A stretch of 64,000 nt of DNA from an uncultured Desulfuromusa sp. (GTDB taxonomy: Bacteria; Desulfobacterota; Desulfuromonadia; Desulfuromonadales; Geopsychrobacteraceae): NCBI RefSeq assembly GCF_963675815.1, contig NZ_OY776575.1, positions 186,001 through 250,000 on the forward strand. The letters run 5' to 3'. A program made the position numbers and the translations under genes. The notes beneath the pieces were generated by a model that saw only the letters and a list, made by a program, of their open reading frames with translations, ran no database searches and had not been told where the DNA came from. Shown here piece after piece: positions 34,054 through 43,523 of the stretch; position 1 is the first letter of the stretch, and each line of letters opens with the position of its first letter.

Positions 34054-37000
34054 CTATTCACTTTCAAGTTTGTAAAAAAGATCAACACCGCTTTCGTCAC
34101 CGATGTTTGATTCAAGCTCCCAGTCCGGGGTCAGCCGATAACGGATTTTTATCTCGTTGCTATTACTGAATAATGAATAGCCGAGACTGACATAGAGATC
34201 AGGACTCAGATATTTGCCGGTGGTGATGATTGATGAACTGACATCACCATCACCGGCACTGATATCAAGGACGTCAAGGCCCAGTTGATTCTTCAACTTT
34301 TCCTGTAAAACAGCCGATTCCCCTTGCGATAACAGCGCTCCGGCTGCTGTCATCAACAAACTGCTCTGACTGCCGCTTTCTCCTATGGGGCGACCTAGAA
34401 CAATATAAGAGAGAATGTCAGTTTCCGCCATTGCCGGTTCCGAATAGAGTTGTACCACAGGTAATTTTGGTGTCCCGGTGACTTTGACTCCAGCCTTGAC
34501 TTCACCTGATTGACGTAGCGCCAGAATGTCGAGAGCGGGTTGATCGAGTGCTCCACCATTAAAAAACAGGTTCCCCCGGGTGATGTCGAGACTGACTCCA
34601 TAACTGGAGTATTTGCCTTTAACAACATGAATCTCGCCGAAAGCGGCCAATTCCTGTTGAACGGTTGATTTTAGCTGCACACTTCCGCCCAGCCTGGCAT
34701 CCATTCCTGCACTGTCGACCAGGACCTGATCCCCCAGTAATAATTGCAGATCGATATCGTGTGTCAGTATGTACCGTCTTTCAGTCGAGGTAGGAGCATC
34801 AACAACGACCAGATCGGGGCTATTTTTAGGCAGGTTATTTCTTTTCCGGTCATTGATGTGTAATTCAGGGATTGCCACGCTGCCGCGTAGACGATATCCA
34901 CTCTTGTCTCCTGTCACGTTGAGATCTGGTGTGACCCGAATCATCATGTCCGGCAGGTTGACCAACTGAAAATTTTCCCCTTTGAGCTGCAACTGATAAT
35001 TTTGCGGACGCCAATCAGATAAGTTCAATTCTCCCTGTCCGTTGAGTGAGCCCTCTGCAGAGATCAGCTGAAAGGATTCGATTCTGATCTGATCGACGCC
35101 GATGGTACTGGATAGTTCAATGGTTTTGAGCTGAATGCCGAGAGTCGGGAGAAAAAATCCGGCATCTGACAGTCGTGTTTTGCCACGCAAAACCGGCTGT
35201 TCTCCATTCCCGGAGAGCAGCAGATCTATGTCAACTTGCCCGCGACTCTCCTGCACTCGATCAGGAAAGAGCACAGACAACAAACCAAGTTCCTGGAGAT
35301 TGGCGTGCAACTTTCCGTTGATCGGAAGCGATCTGTCCCACTGAACAGGCCAATTGGCGGTAACCGGCAATGCCAGTTGAGCTTCAATTTTTCCGTGTTT
35401 CTGCAGTTGCAGTTGAACCTTTCCGGTCAGCTGTTCCCGCCAATTCCAGCTGATGTTGGCATCATTGAGCTGGACGCTGATGGGGTTGTCTTCTTCTTGG
35501 CGAAAAAAACGTCCGTTTGTCACCTTGGCGCGACCAGTGATTGTCCAGGGGCTCTCTGCCTGCCACTGACCTGACGTTTGCCAGTCCAAGGTTCCGGTTA
35601 AGTTCAGATCAGGAGGGAGCCAAGGCTGCGCTCGCGCTAACGGAAAGCTTGATCCGGTCAGCTGTAATTTGCCTTGACGGGGCCAACCCATGGTCATCTT
35701 ATTCTGTGAAGAAAGTTGCCCCTGCAACTGGGTTCCATCCTCAAGTTGGAGGTTCAGTTCACTTTGCAACCCTTGCTCATTCCACTTTACAGACCATTGC
35801 CCTTGCTTGAAATCAAAAGACAGGTGATCTTTTTTGAGATGTCCAAAAAGGGAGAGGGTACCATTTAAAAGTTGTTGTTCTCCCCAAGTTAAGGTGACGG
35901 AGCCACGACTTTCTGCTGCGATATCCCAACCCTTTAACCAGGGTTGCAGCAGCCCAAGGTTTAGGTGCTGCCATTGCAGTTTGGCTTCGGCTGTTTGACT
36001 CGGAGGGAGAAAATATCCCTGCAAGCTCAATTCGCCATGGTCATCACTTATCAGTTCCAGATTGTCAATCTGCAAGCGCTCGGTGGATAAGATCAGAGGA
36101 ACGATGTGGCGTGTTTGCCAGTGTCCGGTCCGGCGATCTTTACCAGAAAATGAGATGAGCTCGCCTCGCCAGGCCGAGTCGTTCCAACTGCCTTTCAGAT
36201 CTGCTTGCAGAGTTGTATCAAGCTGTCCAAGCTTGAGTAATATTTCATGCTGCTCAACAGTACCCTCAAGTTGGACAAGGAAACTTTCCAGCTCAAGCCG
36301 GGGTTGCGATCCTGAGAGTTGTTGACCTACGAACTGCAGTTTCCAGTCTTGCGAATCAACAAAAGTCTGTCCATAAATCTGTCCATTTTTCAGTTGCCAG
36401 TTTTGGTACCTCAGTTCTTCGGTATGTGCTCTGAACGAAGCGCTTAACCCTTCCGGCAAGAGCTTAAACCATCCCTTACCTGCAACTTTTCCACGAGCCT
36501 CATCAACCAGCTGTTCCAGACGATCAATCGCCCAGCTGAGGTGAATCCTGTCATTCCACTTACCGTTTCCCTGTAAACGGATTCCGTCACCTTGCAGGTG
36601 TAGTTGTGAAAGTTCAAACAGTTGATTCGTGATAAGGATTTCTGCCATTCCATTCAGGGGTTGATTATGCAAGAAAGAATCATTAAGCCGGAAAGAAAGA
36701 CGACCATCCAGATTCTCGTCACTGCCGGTCAATTGCGCTTGCAGGTCAAGATTTAATTCTCCGCTCAGCTGCTTGTGGAACAGTTGAGGATCAAGGTTGC
36801 GACCATTCAGTTGTGCATCAATCTGCCAACCTTTGCTCCAGCTGATCAGTGCTTGCCCCCCGAGAGATCCGTTCAACCAATTGCCCCGTAGCTCATTAAG
36901 GTGTAATTGATTCAAGTTGCCGGAATAGTTGCCGGACAGGTGAATATCATAAGGCTTTTCTGCATGACTCGTCAGTGTGAATACGCCGCTGTAGTCTTGC

Positions 37001-37950
37001 AGATGACCACTCAAAGTGAGTTCGCCGGAAAGTTTGATTTTCTTGCCGGTTTCCGGTTGTAGGTCGAATTCCCTGAATTGTAGATGGCTATTGAATCCGA
37101 CAGGCAACAGGGAAAAATCCAAACTGCCGGATGCGGTCAGACTGCCGGAATCCCCGAAACGCTGCAGTCTGAGGGTTTGAAAATCCAGGGATTCGGGTCC
37201 GATTCCCAACGTTCCACTCACCTCAAGAAGCGGACTGTGGCTATCCCTGATTGTGAGGTTGATCGGCCCCGTCATCAGTTCATTTTTCGATGCTTGCAAA
37301 TCGGTTCGTAACTCTATTGAATGGCGGGATTTCCCTGAAGGGCTATGGTGAATCTCTAGCTCAGCCATCAGTGATGGGAGGGCAAAATTGGACTGCACTT
37401 GTCCTTCAATAGAGGAGTCTGACAATTGTATCAGCATGTCTGAAATACGCAGATTATGCTCGTACCAAAGAATCTTTCCTCGTAGTTGATCGATGCTGAA
37501 CGGATCCTTACCGGCGCTTCTCAGCTGAAAGTCGATGAGTTCAAAATGCTCCAGGTCTATCTTGATCAGACTTAACCACCAGGGCAGTTCGGGGAATGTC
37601 AATCTCAGAGGTTGTTTTGGTTTGACCGTGGTTTGCTGCTCAACTTGCAAGCGATTAAGCTGCAAGGTTTCAATCTGCAGGTGTAAAGGAAAAAACTGTT
37701 GTAGGCGGGTTGTCAGTTGCATATCGGCACAACGGATTTCTTGACCTGCCGAGCCGAACTGCATGTCTTTCAGTTGGAGATTCCCGGCAATAGTTCCCTG
37801 AATTTCACTAACCTGTCCCTGCTGTGAGCTTATGATCTTATTGACAGCCCACTTGCTTCCGCTTGCCGAGTACAGCAACCACCAGCCACAGCCAACAAGG
37901 ATCATCAGGGTCAGAAGCAGCAATGTTATGAGTATCAACCTGATTTTCAC
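34054..37950 (-). CDS. tamB: TamB, inner-membrane translocation and assembly protein
   Basis: About 1298 residues from a GTG at 37950, which overlaps the tamA stop as GTGA; the longer frame starts at 37983. It begins with one membrane anchor (LILITLLLLTLMILVGCGWWLLY), followed by a very long periplasmic part made of repeating beta-strands (for example GSLDFSLLPVGFNSHLQF, GELTLSGHLQDYSGVF). The C-terminal DUF490 domain ends in YLSPDLYVSLGYSLFSNSNEI and LTPDWELESNIGDESGVDL, as in E. coli TamB. With TamA it aids outer-membrane protein insertion and, in current models, moves phospholipids to the outer membrane. The N-terminal CGWW motif is a plausible but unproven lipobox. Confidence 0.9.
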   Translation of the reverse strand: MKIRLILITLLLLTLMILVGCGWWLLYSASGSKWAVNKIISSQQGQVSEIQGTIAGNLQLKDMQFGSAGQEIRCADMQLTTRLQQFFPLHLQIETLQLNRLQVEQQTTVKPKQPLRLTFPELPWWLSLIKIDLEHFELIDFQLRSAGKDPFSIDQLRGKILWYEHNLRISDMLIQLSDSSIEGQVQSNFALPSLMAELEIHHSPSGKSRHSIELRTDLQASKNELMTGPINLTIRDSHSPLLEVSGTLGIGPESLDFQTLRLQRFGDSGSLTASGSLDFSLLPVGFNSHLQFREFDLQPETGKKIKLSGELTLSGHLQDYSGVFTLTSHAEKPYDIHLSGNYSGNLNQLHLNELRGNWLNGSLGGQALISWSKGWQIDAQLNGRNLDPQLFHKQLSGELNLDLQAQLTGSDENLDGRLSFRLNDSFLHNQPLNGMAEILITNQLFELSQLHLQGDGIRLQGNGKWNDRIHLSWAIDRLEQLVDEARGKVAGKGWFKLLPEGLSASFRAHTEELRYQNWQLKNGQIYGQTFVDSQDWKLQFVGQQLSGSQPRLELESFLVQLEGTVEQHEILLKLGQLDTTLQADLKGSWNDSAWRGELISFSGKDRRTGHWQTRHIVPLILSTERLQIDNLELISDDHGELSLQGYFLPPSQTAEAKLQWQHLNLGLLQPWLKGWDIAAESRGSVTLTWGEQQLLNGTLSLFGHLKKDHLSFDFKQGQWSVKWNEQGLQSELNLQLEDGTQLQGQLSSQNKMTMGWPRQGKLQLTGSSFPLARAQPWLPPDLNLTGTLDWQTSGQWQAESPWTITGRAKVTNGRFFRQEEDNPISVQLNDANISWNWREQLTGKVQLQLQKHGKIEAQLALPVTANWPVQWDRSLPINGKLHANLQELGLLSVLFPDRVQESRGQVDIDLLLSGNGEQPVLRGKTRLSDAGFFLPTLGIQLKTIELSSTIGVDQIRIESFQLISAEGSLNGQGELNLSDWRPQNYQLQLKGENFQLVNLPDMMIRVTPDLNVTGDKSGYRLRGSVAIPELHINDRKRNNLPKNSPDLVVVDAPTSTERRYILTHDIDLQLLLGDQVLVDSAGMDARLGGSVQLKSTVQQELAAFGEIHVVKGKYSSYGVSLDITRGNLFFNGGALDQPALDILALRQSGEVKAGVKVTGTPKLPVVQLYSEPAMAETDILSYIVLGRPIGESGSQSSLLMTAAGALLSQGESAVLQEKLKNQLGLDVLDISAGDGDVSSSIITTGKYLSPDLYVSLGYSLFSNSNEIKIRYRLTPDWELESNIGDESGVDLFYKLESE

Positions 37951-39695
37951 CAACCAAACCCCATGCTTAAGTGAATACGCCAACGCGGTGAACGGTTACC
38001 AATCTGACGAGCCAGATCAACACGGATTGGGCCAATTGTGGTATAGCGACGGATTCCGATTCCGGCTCCCTGTTCAAGTTCATATTCTGACAGCGAATCG
38101 AAAGCATTGCCAATATCGTAAAAAATTGCCCCGCCCCACTTAGTGGTGACCTTTTTTTCAATCTCCAGATTGGCAACCAACAGGTGTTTCCCGCCAATGA
38201 CCTGTCCGTTTTCATCTTTAGGGCCAAGAGACTGGTAGGCATAGCCACGCACACTACGGTCTCCACCGGCGAAAAAACGCAATGACGCGGGTAAGTCTTG
38301 AAACGAGTCATCATGCCAGGTGGTTCCGCCGCGTAACCGGATCATCAAGGAAAAGTCGTGTGGCAAAGGGGTCAGGACCGTCGATTGGGCGCTGAGTTGC
38401 AACAGGCTGGTGTCGGATAGAAGGGTGGTATGTGCTCCTTTAATCTCAATATTTCCCTGCTGACCATAGCGGGGCATTATCAGGTTATCCATCTGCCTCC
38501 ATTGGAGACGAATTCCTGGTAACAACATCTGCGAGCGGTTGGTTTCATCAGCAATCTGAGAGTATTCTTGGGTCAGACGCAGAAAAATTGAGGCTAAAAG
38601 ATTTCTGTTAATGGCCCGTTGATATTCTGCCTCTGTAAAGAGTTCCCGACTCAGATAGCTGTCACTCTCTTCCCGGTTAAAACCTACTCTTAGCTGGGTC
38701 TGACTGTCGAGGCGATCCAGGTCTGGAATGAGGTAGGTAGCGACCAGAGATTGCTTTTTTTCTGCGATTAATAAGTCTCCGTCCAATTCGTGACCAAGAT
38801 GAAACAGATTCAGTTCACGATAGCGCAAGCTGAATCTTGTGCCTGTATCCGTACCATAACCAACTCCGGGACGAAGTTGATGGCGGGGGGCAGGGTGGAG
38901 TTCAATCTTGACCGGCATGAGATTTTCAGTAGCATGAGTTCTGTCCGGATAGACTCTGACAGACTTGAACAGGTCTGAGTTAAACAGGTTGATCTGGGTC
39001 TGGTTGATTTGCTGCTGAGAAAAATTGTTTCCGGTACGGTAACTCAGATAGCGATTAAGGAAGCGGTCCGGATAATTGCTGTTACCGGTAAAAGTTGTCT
39101 CACCAAACCGATAACGGTGACCAGTGTTCAATTGCAAAACGATCTCAGCCCTATGCTTCTGTCGATAAACGTGAATCTGGTGAATCAGAAAATCTGCATC
39201 CAGAAAACCAAGTTTAATAGCCTCCTGAAGGAGAAGAGACTTTCCTTGTTCATAAAAATCCTGCCGGAGTATCTCTCCTTTTTTCAGAGGGAAGTTTTTT
39301 AATGTTTGCTGTAGTTCCGGTAATTGCTTTCCCGGTCCGGATAATTCCAGTTGCAGAGTTGATATGATAACGGGTTTTCCGGTGATAACATTCACTTGAA
39401 GCAGATATTGATCAACGGATGGATATTCAAGTTTAATTTCTGCCAGACTGTGAAAATAGCCATAAGGTTCCAGACTGCTGCTGATCAGTTCGGGAAGCTG
39501 TTTTTGGTAATGCCTTAACCAATGTCGGTTCAGGTTTTTTCCACGGCTCAGGGACTGGGGGATAACGATAGCGGCTTGTAATATCTCTTGTAGCTCGGGG
39601 GAATCCGCCTTAATATCGAGTTGAAGGCTGTCGCCAAAGCAAGGAAGAGCATGCAGCCAGAAGAGGATGAGGAAAATAAATAAAAATCTCATCAT
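37947..39695 (-). CDS. tamA: TamA, Omp85-family outer-membrane assembly protein
   Basis: 582 residues with a signal peptide (FLFIFLILFWLHALPCFG). POTRA-like repeats occupy roughly residues 25-250, and the third contains HRYRFGETTFTGNSNYPDRFL. The C-terminal half is a beta-barrel (BamA/TamA type) ending in GIGIRRYTTIGPIRVDLARQ and RWRIHLSMGFGW, with terminal Trp after a Phe, a normal Omp85 end. FFAGGDRSVRGYAYQSLGPKD is the conserved L6-loop VRGY motif. It overlaps tamB by a few bases and both read leftward, so they form one operon. Confidence 0.9.
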   Translation of the reverse strand: MMRFLFIFLILFWLHALPCFGDSLQLDIKADSPELQEILQAAIVIPQSLSRGKNLNRHWLRHYQKQLPELISSSLEPYGYFHSLAEIKLEYPSVDQYLLQVNVITGKPVIISTLQLELSGPGKQLPELQQTLKNFPLKKGEILRQDFYEQGKSLLLQEAIKLGFLDADFLIHQIHVYRQKHRAEIVLQLNTGHRYRFGETTFTGNSNYPDRFLNRYLSYRTGNNFSQQQINQTQINLFNSDLFKSVRVYPDRTHATENLMPVKIELHPAPRHQLRPGVGYGTDTGTRFSLRYRELNLFHLGHELDGDLLIAEKKQSLVATYLIPDLDRLDSQTQLRVGFNREESDSYLSRELFTEAEYQRAINRNLLASIFLRLTQEYSQIADETNRSQMLLPGIRLQWRQMDNLIMPRYGQQGNIEIKGAHTTLLSDTSLLQLSAQSTVLTPLPHDFSLMIRLRGGTTWHDDSFQDLPASLRFFAGGDRSVRGYAYQSLGPKDENGQVIGGKHLLVANLEIEKKVTTKWGGAIFYDIGNAFDSLSEYELEQGAGIGIRRYTTIGPIRVDLARQIGNRSPRWRIHLSMGFGW

Positions 39696-39741
39696 CTGCC
39701 TTGGGAATAGCGACTGGTTTCTAATGATGTTAAATATATAA

Positions 39742-39761
39742 CGAAACGTTCCGTTGTTTCG
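39742..39761. promoter_or_regulatory. Palindrome in the tamA upstream region
   Basis: CGAAAC and GTTTCG flank an 8-base centre in the 269-base divergent gap between tamA and the M20 amidohydrolase gene, 47 bases upstream of tamA. It could be an operator or part of the 5' leader. No promoter boxes were assigned with confidence. Confidence 0.3.
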
Positions 39762-39964
39762 AATTTCATGCCCATAGAGAAATCATTTTTCCTAAGATAT
39801 GCTTGTAAAAGGGGCTTCCCTTTTAAATCAGTGTTCAGTGAGATAATATCATAATTTTTATGTTAACAGTTTTTTCAGCTGCCGATGTCATCACAAAGTA
39901 GTAACCTTGGCCTGGAATTATTAATATTGTCAGTATTGACCTTAGCGGGGGAATAGAGATTTTT

Positions 39965-41086
39965 ATGAACAGAGCTATTGAATTACGCCATCAGTTGCAC
40001 CAAAATCCTGAACTGTCCGGAGGAGAGGCGAAAACAGCCGAAAGAATTATCCGTTTTTTCACACCATTATGTCCGGAAGCGTTAATCAAAAAACTCGGCG
40101 GTAACGGCATTGCAGTGGTGTTTTCCGGGAATGATCCAGGACCGACAGTTCTGCTGCGTGCTGAACTGGACGCGTTACCCATTCAAGAAACTATCGATGT
40201 CCCTTACCGTTCGATATATCCGAATATCTCTCATAAATGTGGGCATGATGGTCATATGGCCATTCTTGCAGCCGTCGGCATAAAGCTGGCTGCCAAGCGA
40301 CCGCTCCAGGGCCGGGTCGTTCTGCTTTTTCAACCTGCTGAAGAAACCGGAGCCGGTGCTGCGGCAGTTATTGCGGACCCGAGATATGCTGAAATTGCCC
40401 CCGATCTGGTCTTTGCCTTGCACAATTTGCCGGGATTCCCTTTGGGGCAGGTGGTGATCCGGGATGGTACTTTTGCCTCTGCATCGCGAGGGATTACAAT
40501 TAAGCTGTCCGGCGCTACTGCCCATGCCGCACAACCGGAAACAGGATGCAGCCCGGCTTTGGCAATGGCACAGATCATTACAAGACTGTCCGGACTTTCT
40601 GCGCAATCTTTTGCTTCAGCAGAGGCTGCTTTTGTGACCATTGTGGGCGCGCAACTTGGGAGCAAGTCTTTTGGGACAGCTCCGGCAGAAGCAGAGATAT
40701 GGGCGACCCTGCGCAGTGAAACCGATGCTGTTATGGAGTCAATGATTGCGGAAACGGAACAGATTATTTCAGCCGCAGCTTTTGCATCTTCACTTGATTA
40801 TTCAATCAACTATAGTGATATTTTTCAAGCAACGGTAAACTCTCAATCCGCCAATGATATTATTCGTTTGAGCTGCAGAAAGGAACTTGTTGCTGAACTC
40901 GCGAAACCTTTCCGCTGGTCAGAGGATTTCGGTTGTTTTACCTCTATGACATCTGGAGCTCTGTTTGGAATAGGGGCAGGAAAAGGGAGCGCTGAACTGC
41001 ATAACAGTCACTACGATTTTCCGGACGCGTTGATTGAACCTGCAGCCCAACTGTTTTGCGAAATTATTGATCGCAGCCTTGGCTGA
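39965..41086 (+). CDS. M20 family amidohydrolase (peptidase M20D type)
   Basis: 373 residues, a binuclear metallohydrolase of the hippurate/IAA-amino acid hydrolase group that cleaves N-acyl amino acids. The metal motifs are present: LRAELDALPIQE, SHKCGHDGHMAILA, the catalytic Glu pair in LFQPAEETGAGA, ALHNLPGFPLGQV, and the late His in SAELHNSHYDF. The dimerisation domain is seen as KLSGATAHAAQPETG. The ATG at 39965 follows a GGGGGA ribosome site and a 269-base intergenic region. Function relative to the neighbouring polar amino acid transporter could be scavenging of acyl amino acids. Confidence 0.9.
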   Translation: MNRAIELRHQLHQNPELSGGEAKTAERIIRFFTPLCPEALIKKLGGNGIAVVFSGNDPGPTVLLRAELDALPIQETIDVPYRSIYPNISHKCGHDGHMAILAAVGIKLAAKRPLQGRVVLLFQPAEETGAGAAAVIADPRYAEIAPDLVFALHNLPGFPLGQVVIRDGTFASASRGITIKLSGATAHAAQPETGCSPALAMAQIITRLSGLSAQSFASAEAAFVTIVGAQLGSKSFGTAPAEAEIWATLRSETDAVMESMIAETEQIISAAAFASSLDYSINYSDIFQATVNSQSANDIIRLSCRKELVAELAKPFRWSEDFGCFTSMTSGALFGIGAGKGSAELHNSHYDFPDALIEPAAQLFCEIIDRSLG

Positions 41087-41120
41087 TCGCCGCTTGAGTC
41101 CTTCCTGTTTTGGGGTTGGA

Positions 41121-41843
41121 TCAAAGGATACTTTTTAAGAACGCTTTGGTGCGATCATGTTGTGGATGAGTGAATATGTTATCGGGAGTATTCTCTTCCA
41201 CAATATAGCCTCCGTCCATAAAGATGACCCTGTCGGCGACTTCCTTTGCAAACCCCATCTCATGAGTGACCACGACCATTGTCATCCCTTCACGGCTCAG
41301 TTGTTTCATCACATCAAGAACCTCTCCGACCAGTTCTGGGTCCAGGGCACTGGTCGGCTCGTCGAAGAGCATGGCTTTTGGATTCATGGCTAGAGATCTG
41401 GCAATAGCGACCCGCTGTTTTTGACCACCGCTCAGATGGTCTGGATAGGTATCAGCCTTATCTGCGAGGCCGACTTTTTTTAATAATTTTTTCCCCAGTT
41501 CATTCGCTTCAGAGCTTGGTGTTTTTCTGACTTTAATCGGACCGAGAGCAACATTTTCCAATGCCGTTTTGTGGGGGAAAAGATTGAATTGCTGAAATAC
41601 CATTCCCGCTTCTGTGCGTATAAAATTAATGTCAGTGTTTTTGTCCATGATATCGTGGCCATCAACGATAATGGTTCCTGAGGTGATGTCTTCAAGTCGA
41701 TTGATACAGCGCAACAGGGTGCTTTTTCCTGAACCACTCGGGCCCATGATGACTGTGACTTCTCCCTGGGAAATTTCAAGATCAATCCCTTTGAGAACCT
41801 GAAGATGACCAAAGCTCTTGGTTAGATTTTTTATTTCTATCAT
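41121..41843 (-). CDS. glnQ: Polar amino acid ABC transporter ATPase (GlnQ-like)
   Basis: 240 residues, the normal size for GlnQ/HisP-type ATPases. Walker A is GPSGSGKSTLLRCIN, the Q loop is GMVFQQFNLFPH, the ABC signature is LSGGQKQRVAIARSLA, Walker B is AMLFDEPTSALDPEL and the H loop is VVVTHEMGFA. The ATG overlaps the permease stop by four bases (ATGA). It is the last gene of a three-gene leftward transporter operon. A glutamine or general polar amino acid substrate is likely from the family. Confidence 0.94.
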   Translation of the reverse strand: MIEIKNLTKSFGHLQVLKGIDLEISQGEVTVIMGPSGSGKSTLLRCINRLEDITSGTIIVDGHDIMDKNTDINFIRTEAGMVFQQFNLFPHKTALENVALGPIKVRKTPSSEANELGKKLLKKVGLADKADTYPDHLSGGQKQRVAIARSLAMNPKAMLFDEPTSALDPELVGEVLDVMKQLSREGMTMVVVTHEMGFAKEVADRVIFMDGGYIVEENTPDNIFTHPQHDRTKAFLKSIL

Positions 41844-42505
41844 GTGTTGATATCCATTTTGTTCTCGAAATAATTCAGAACTTTTGCTATGGACAGCGTC
41901 ATCACGAGATACATAAGAGCTACGGTGATCCAGACCTCAAACGCCCTGAAATTGGAGGCGATGATTTCCTGACCTGTTCGTGTCAGCTCCCCAACACCGA
42001 CAACAACCAGAATAGAGGTGTCTTTGAGACTGATAATAAACTGGTTTCCCAAAGCAGGAATCATTCGTTTTAAAGCTTGAGGCCAGATAATATAATACAT
42101 TGTCTGAAAATGGCTGAGCCCTACAGATCGACCTGCTTCGGTCTGCCCCCTCTCAATCGATTGAAAAGAGCCTCTGACGATTTCCGCGATATAAGCACCC
42201 GAATTGAGGCCAATGGCAAAGATACCCGCCACCATCGGGTTGATCCGCATGCCGAGTGCCATGGGGAGGCCAAAATAGATAAACATGACCTGAACCATCA
42301 TCGGCGTGCCACGGATGCTTTCGATGTAGATACCGGCTATTTTTCTTAAGAATACATTCCTCGAAATTTTCATTAACCCTGAGATTGATCCTAGAAAAAA
42401 TCCAATCATCAGTCCGAAAATGGTTATTAAAATGGTCCATTTTACCCCAATGAGTAATAATGGAACCGACTCCCACATCACGCTGCTTTTGAAATCAAAG
42501 CCCAT
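41840..42505 (-). CDS. Polar amino acid ABC transporter permease
   Basis: 221 residues with about five membrane segments and the HEQRO-type permease signature. The EAA loop reads EAGRSVGLSHFQTMYYIIWPQALK, which contacts the ATPase. GTPMMVQVMFIYFGLPMAL is the N-terminal family motif. A single permease suggests a homodimer. It stands between the substrate-binding protein gene (upstream, across a hairpin) and the ATPase gene. Confidence 0.94.
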   Translation of the reverse strand: MGFDFKSSVMWESVPLLLIGVKWTILITIFGLMIGFFLGSISGLMKISRNVFLRKIAGIYIESIRGTPMMVQVMFIYFGLPMALGMRINPMVAGIFAIGLNSGAYIAEIVRGSFQSIERGQTEAGRSVGLSHFQTMYYIIWPQALKRMIPALGNQFIISLKDTSILVVVGVGELTRTGQEIIASNFRAFEVWITVALMYLVMTLSIAKVLNYFENKMDINT

Positions 42506-42520
42506 GTTGATATCCTGTCA

Positions 42521-42560
42521 AAAAAAAAGGATAAAGCGAAAATGAAATTCCACTTTATCC
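42521..42560 (-). terminator. Intercistronic attenuator hairpin between binding protein and permease genes
   Basis: Read on the minus strand, GGATAAAG pairs with CTTTATCC and is followed by eight T. It lies just after the binding-protein stop and before the permease start, so it probably acts as a partial terminator that leaves the binding protein more abundant than the membrane parts. Confidence 0.75.
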
Positions 42561-42581
42561 TTTAAGGTCCATGCTAATTAT

Positions 42582-43322
42582 CTATTCTGATGTTCCGAAC
42601 CACCGCTTGTACAAGGTGTCATAGGTTCCGTTTTCTTTGAACTTCAAAAGGGTGATGCTGACCTTTTCACGAAGGGTGCTTCCTTGAGGAAATGCAATGC
42701 CGTAGGATTGACCCTGGTAGAGAGGACCGACCACTTTAACTTTTCCTTGGCCCTGGTTTTTTGCATAGTACATCAACGGAGGTGAATCGAACAGAACGGC
42801 ATCAACTCCACCAATGAGCAGTTCCATGAAAAGATTATCCGTATTGGGAAGAAGTTTTAAATCCGTAACTCCCTTTGATTTCAGAAAATCAACACTTGTT
42901 GTCGCGAGTTTCGTCGCAACTTTTTTACCTTTGAGATCACCAATGGACTTTATGTTATTGTTGTCAGCCTTGACCAGGATGACCAGACCGGCATCATAGT
43001 AGGGGTATGAAAAATCGACAACTTCTTCTCTGGCCGATTTTATGGTCATTCCGGCAATTGCGGCATCAATGCTTTTGGATTGCAGAGCAGGAATAAGTCC
43101 GTTAAAATCCATAGTTTGCCATTTGTAGTCAAGGCCCAGATCTTTGGCAATGGCATCCCATAACTGAACATCGAATCCGGTAAATTCGCCCTGCTCATTC
43201 TTGAACTCAAATGGCCTGAAATTAGCGTCTACGCCAACAATAAGCGTTTTTGCATGAACGGTTCCCACTGTAATAGTGCACAACATAATCATCAACATGA
43301 TCCGTCTGAAAAATTTCGACAT
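42582..43322 (-). CDS. Periplasmic polar amino acid-binding protein
   Basis: 246 residues with a signal peptide (IMLMIMLCTITVGTVHA). The mature part has the family-3 solute-binding landmarks: LIVGVDANFRPFEFKNEQGEFTGFDVQLW, DAAIAGMTIKSAREEVVDFSYPYYDAGL, LKGKKVATKLATTSVDFL, and the late YGIAFPQGSTLREKV. It delivers glutamine- or similar polar amino acids to the downstream permease and ATPase. First gene of the leftward operon; the 200-base gap upstream should hold its promoter, but no clear boxes were assigned. Confidence 0.93.
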   Translation of the reverse strand: MSKFFRRIMLMIMLCTITVGTVHAKTLIVGVDANFRPFEFKNEQGEFTGFDVQLWDAIAKDLGLDYKWQTMDFNGLIPALQSKSIDAAIAGMTIKSAREEVVDFSYPYYDAGLVILVKADNNNIKSIGDLKGKKVATKLATTSVDFLKSKGVTDLKLLPNTDNLFMELLIGGVDAVLFDSPPLMYYAKNQGQGKVKVVGPLYQGQSYGIAFPQGSTLREKVSITLLKFKENGTYDTLYKRWFGTSE

Positions 43323-43523
43323 TGCCTGCTCCTTAGGTTGAGGATAGGATTATTGCCACATATTGGTGACAAACGACTATAAGATGCCGCAAGTATTAGA
43401 ATTTTTCTCGGTGTTTGTCAAGAATTGTGAACTGGAAATAATAAGAGGGGTACCTTTAAAAAGAATAAAGTGAAAAATCTGTGACCTGATTTTTACTATT
43501 GTCAGAACTCAGAGGAGATCGTT

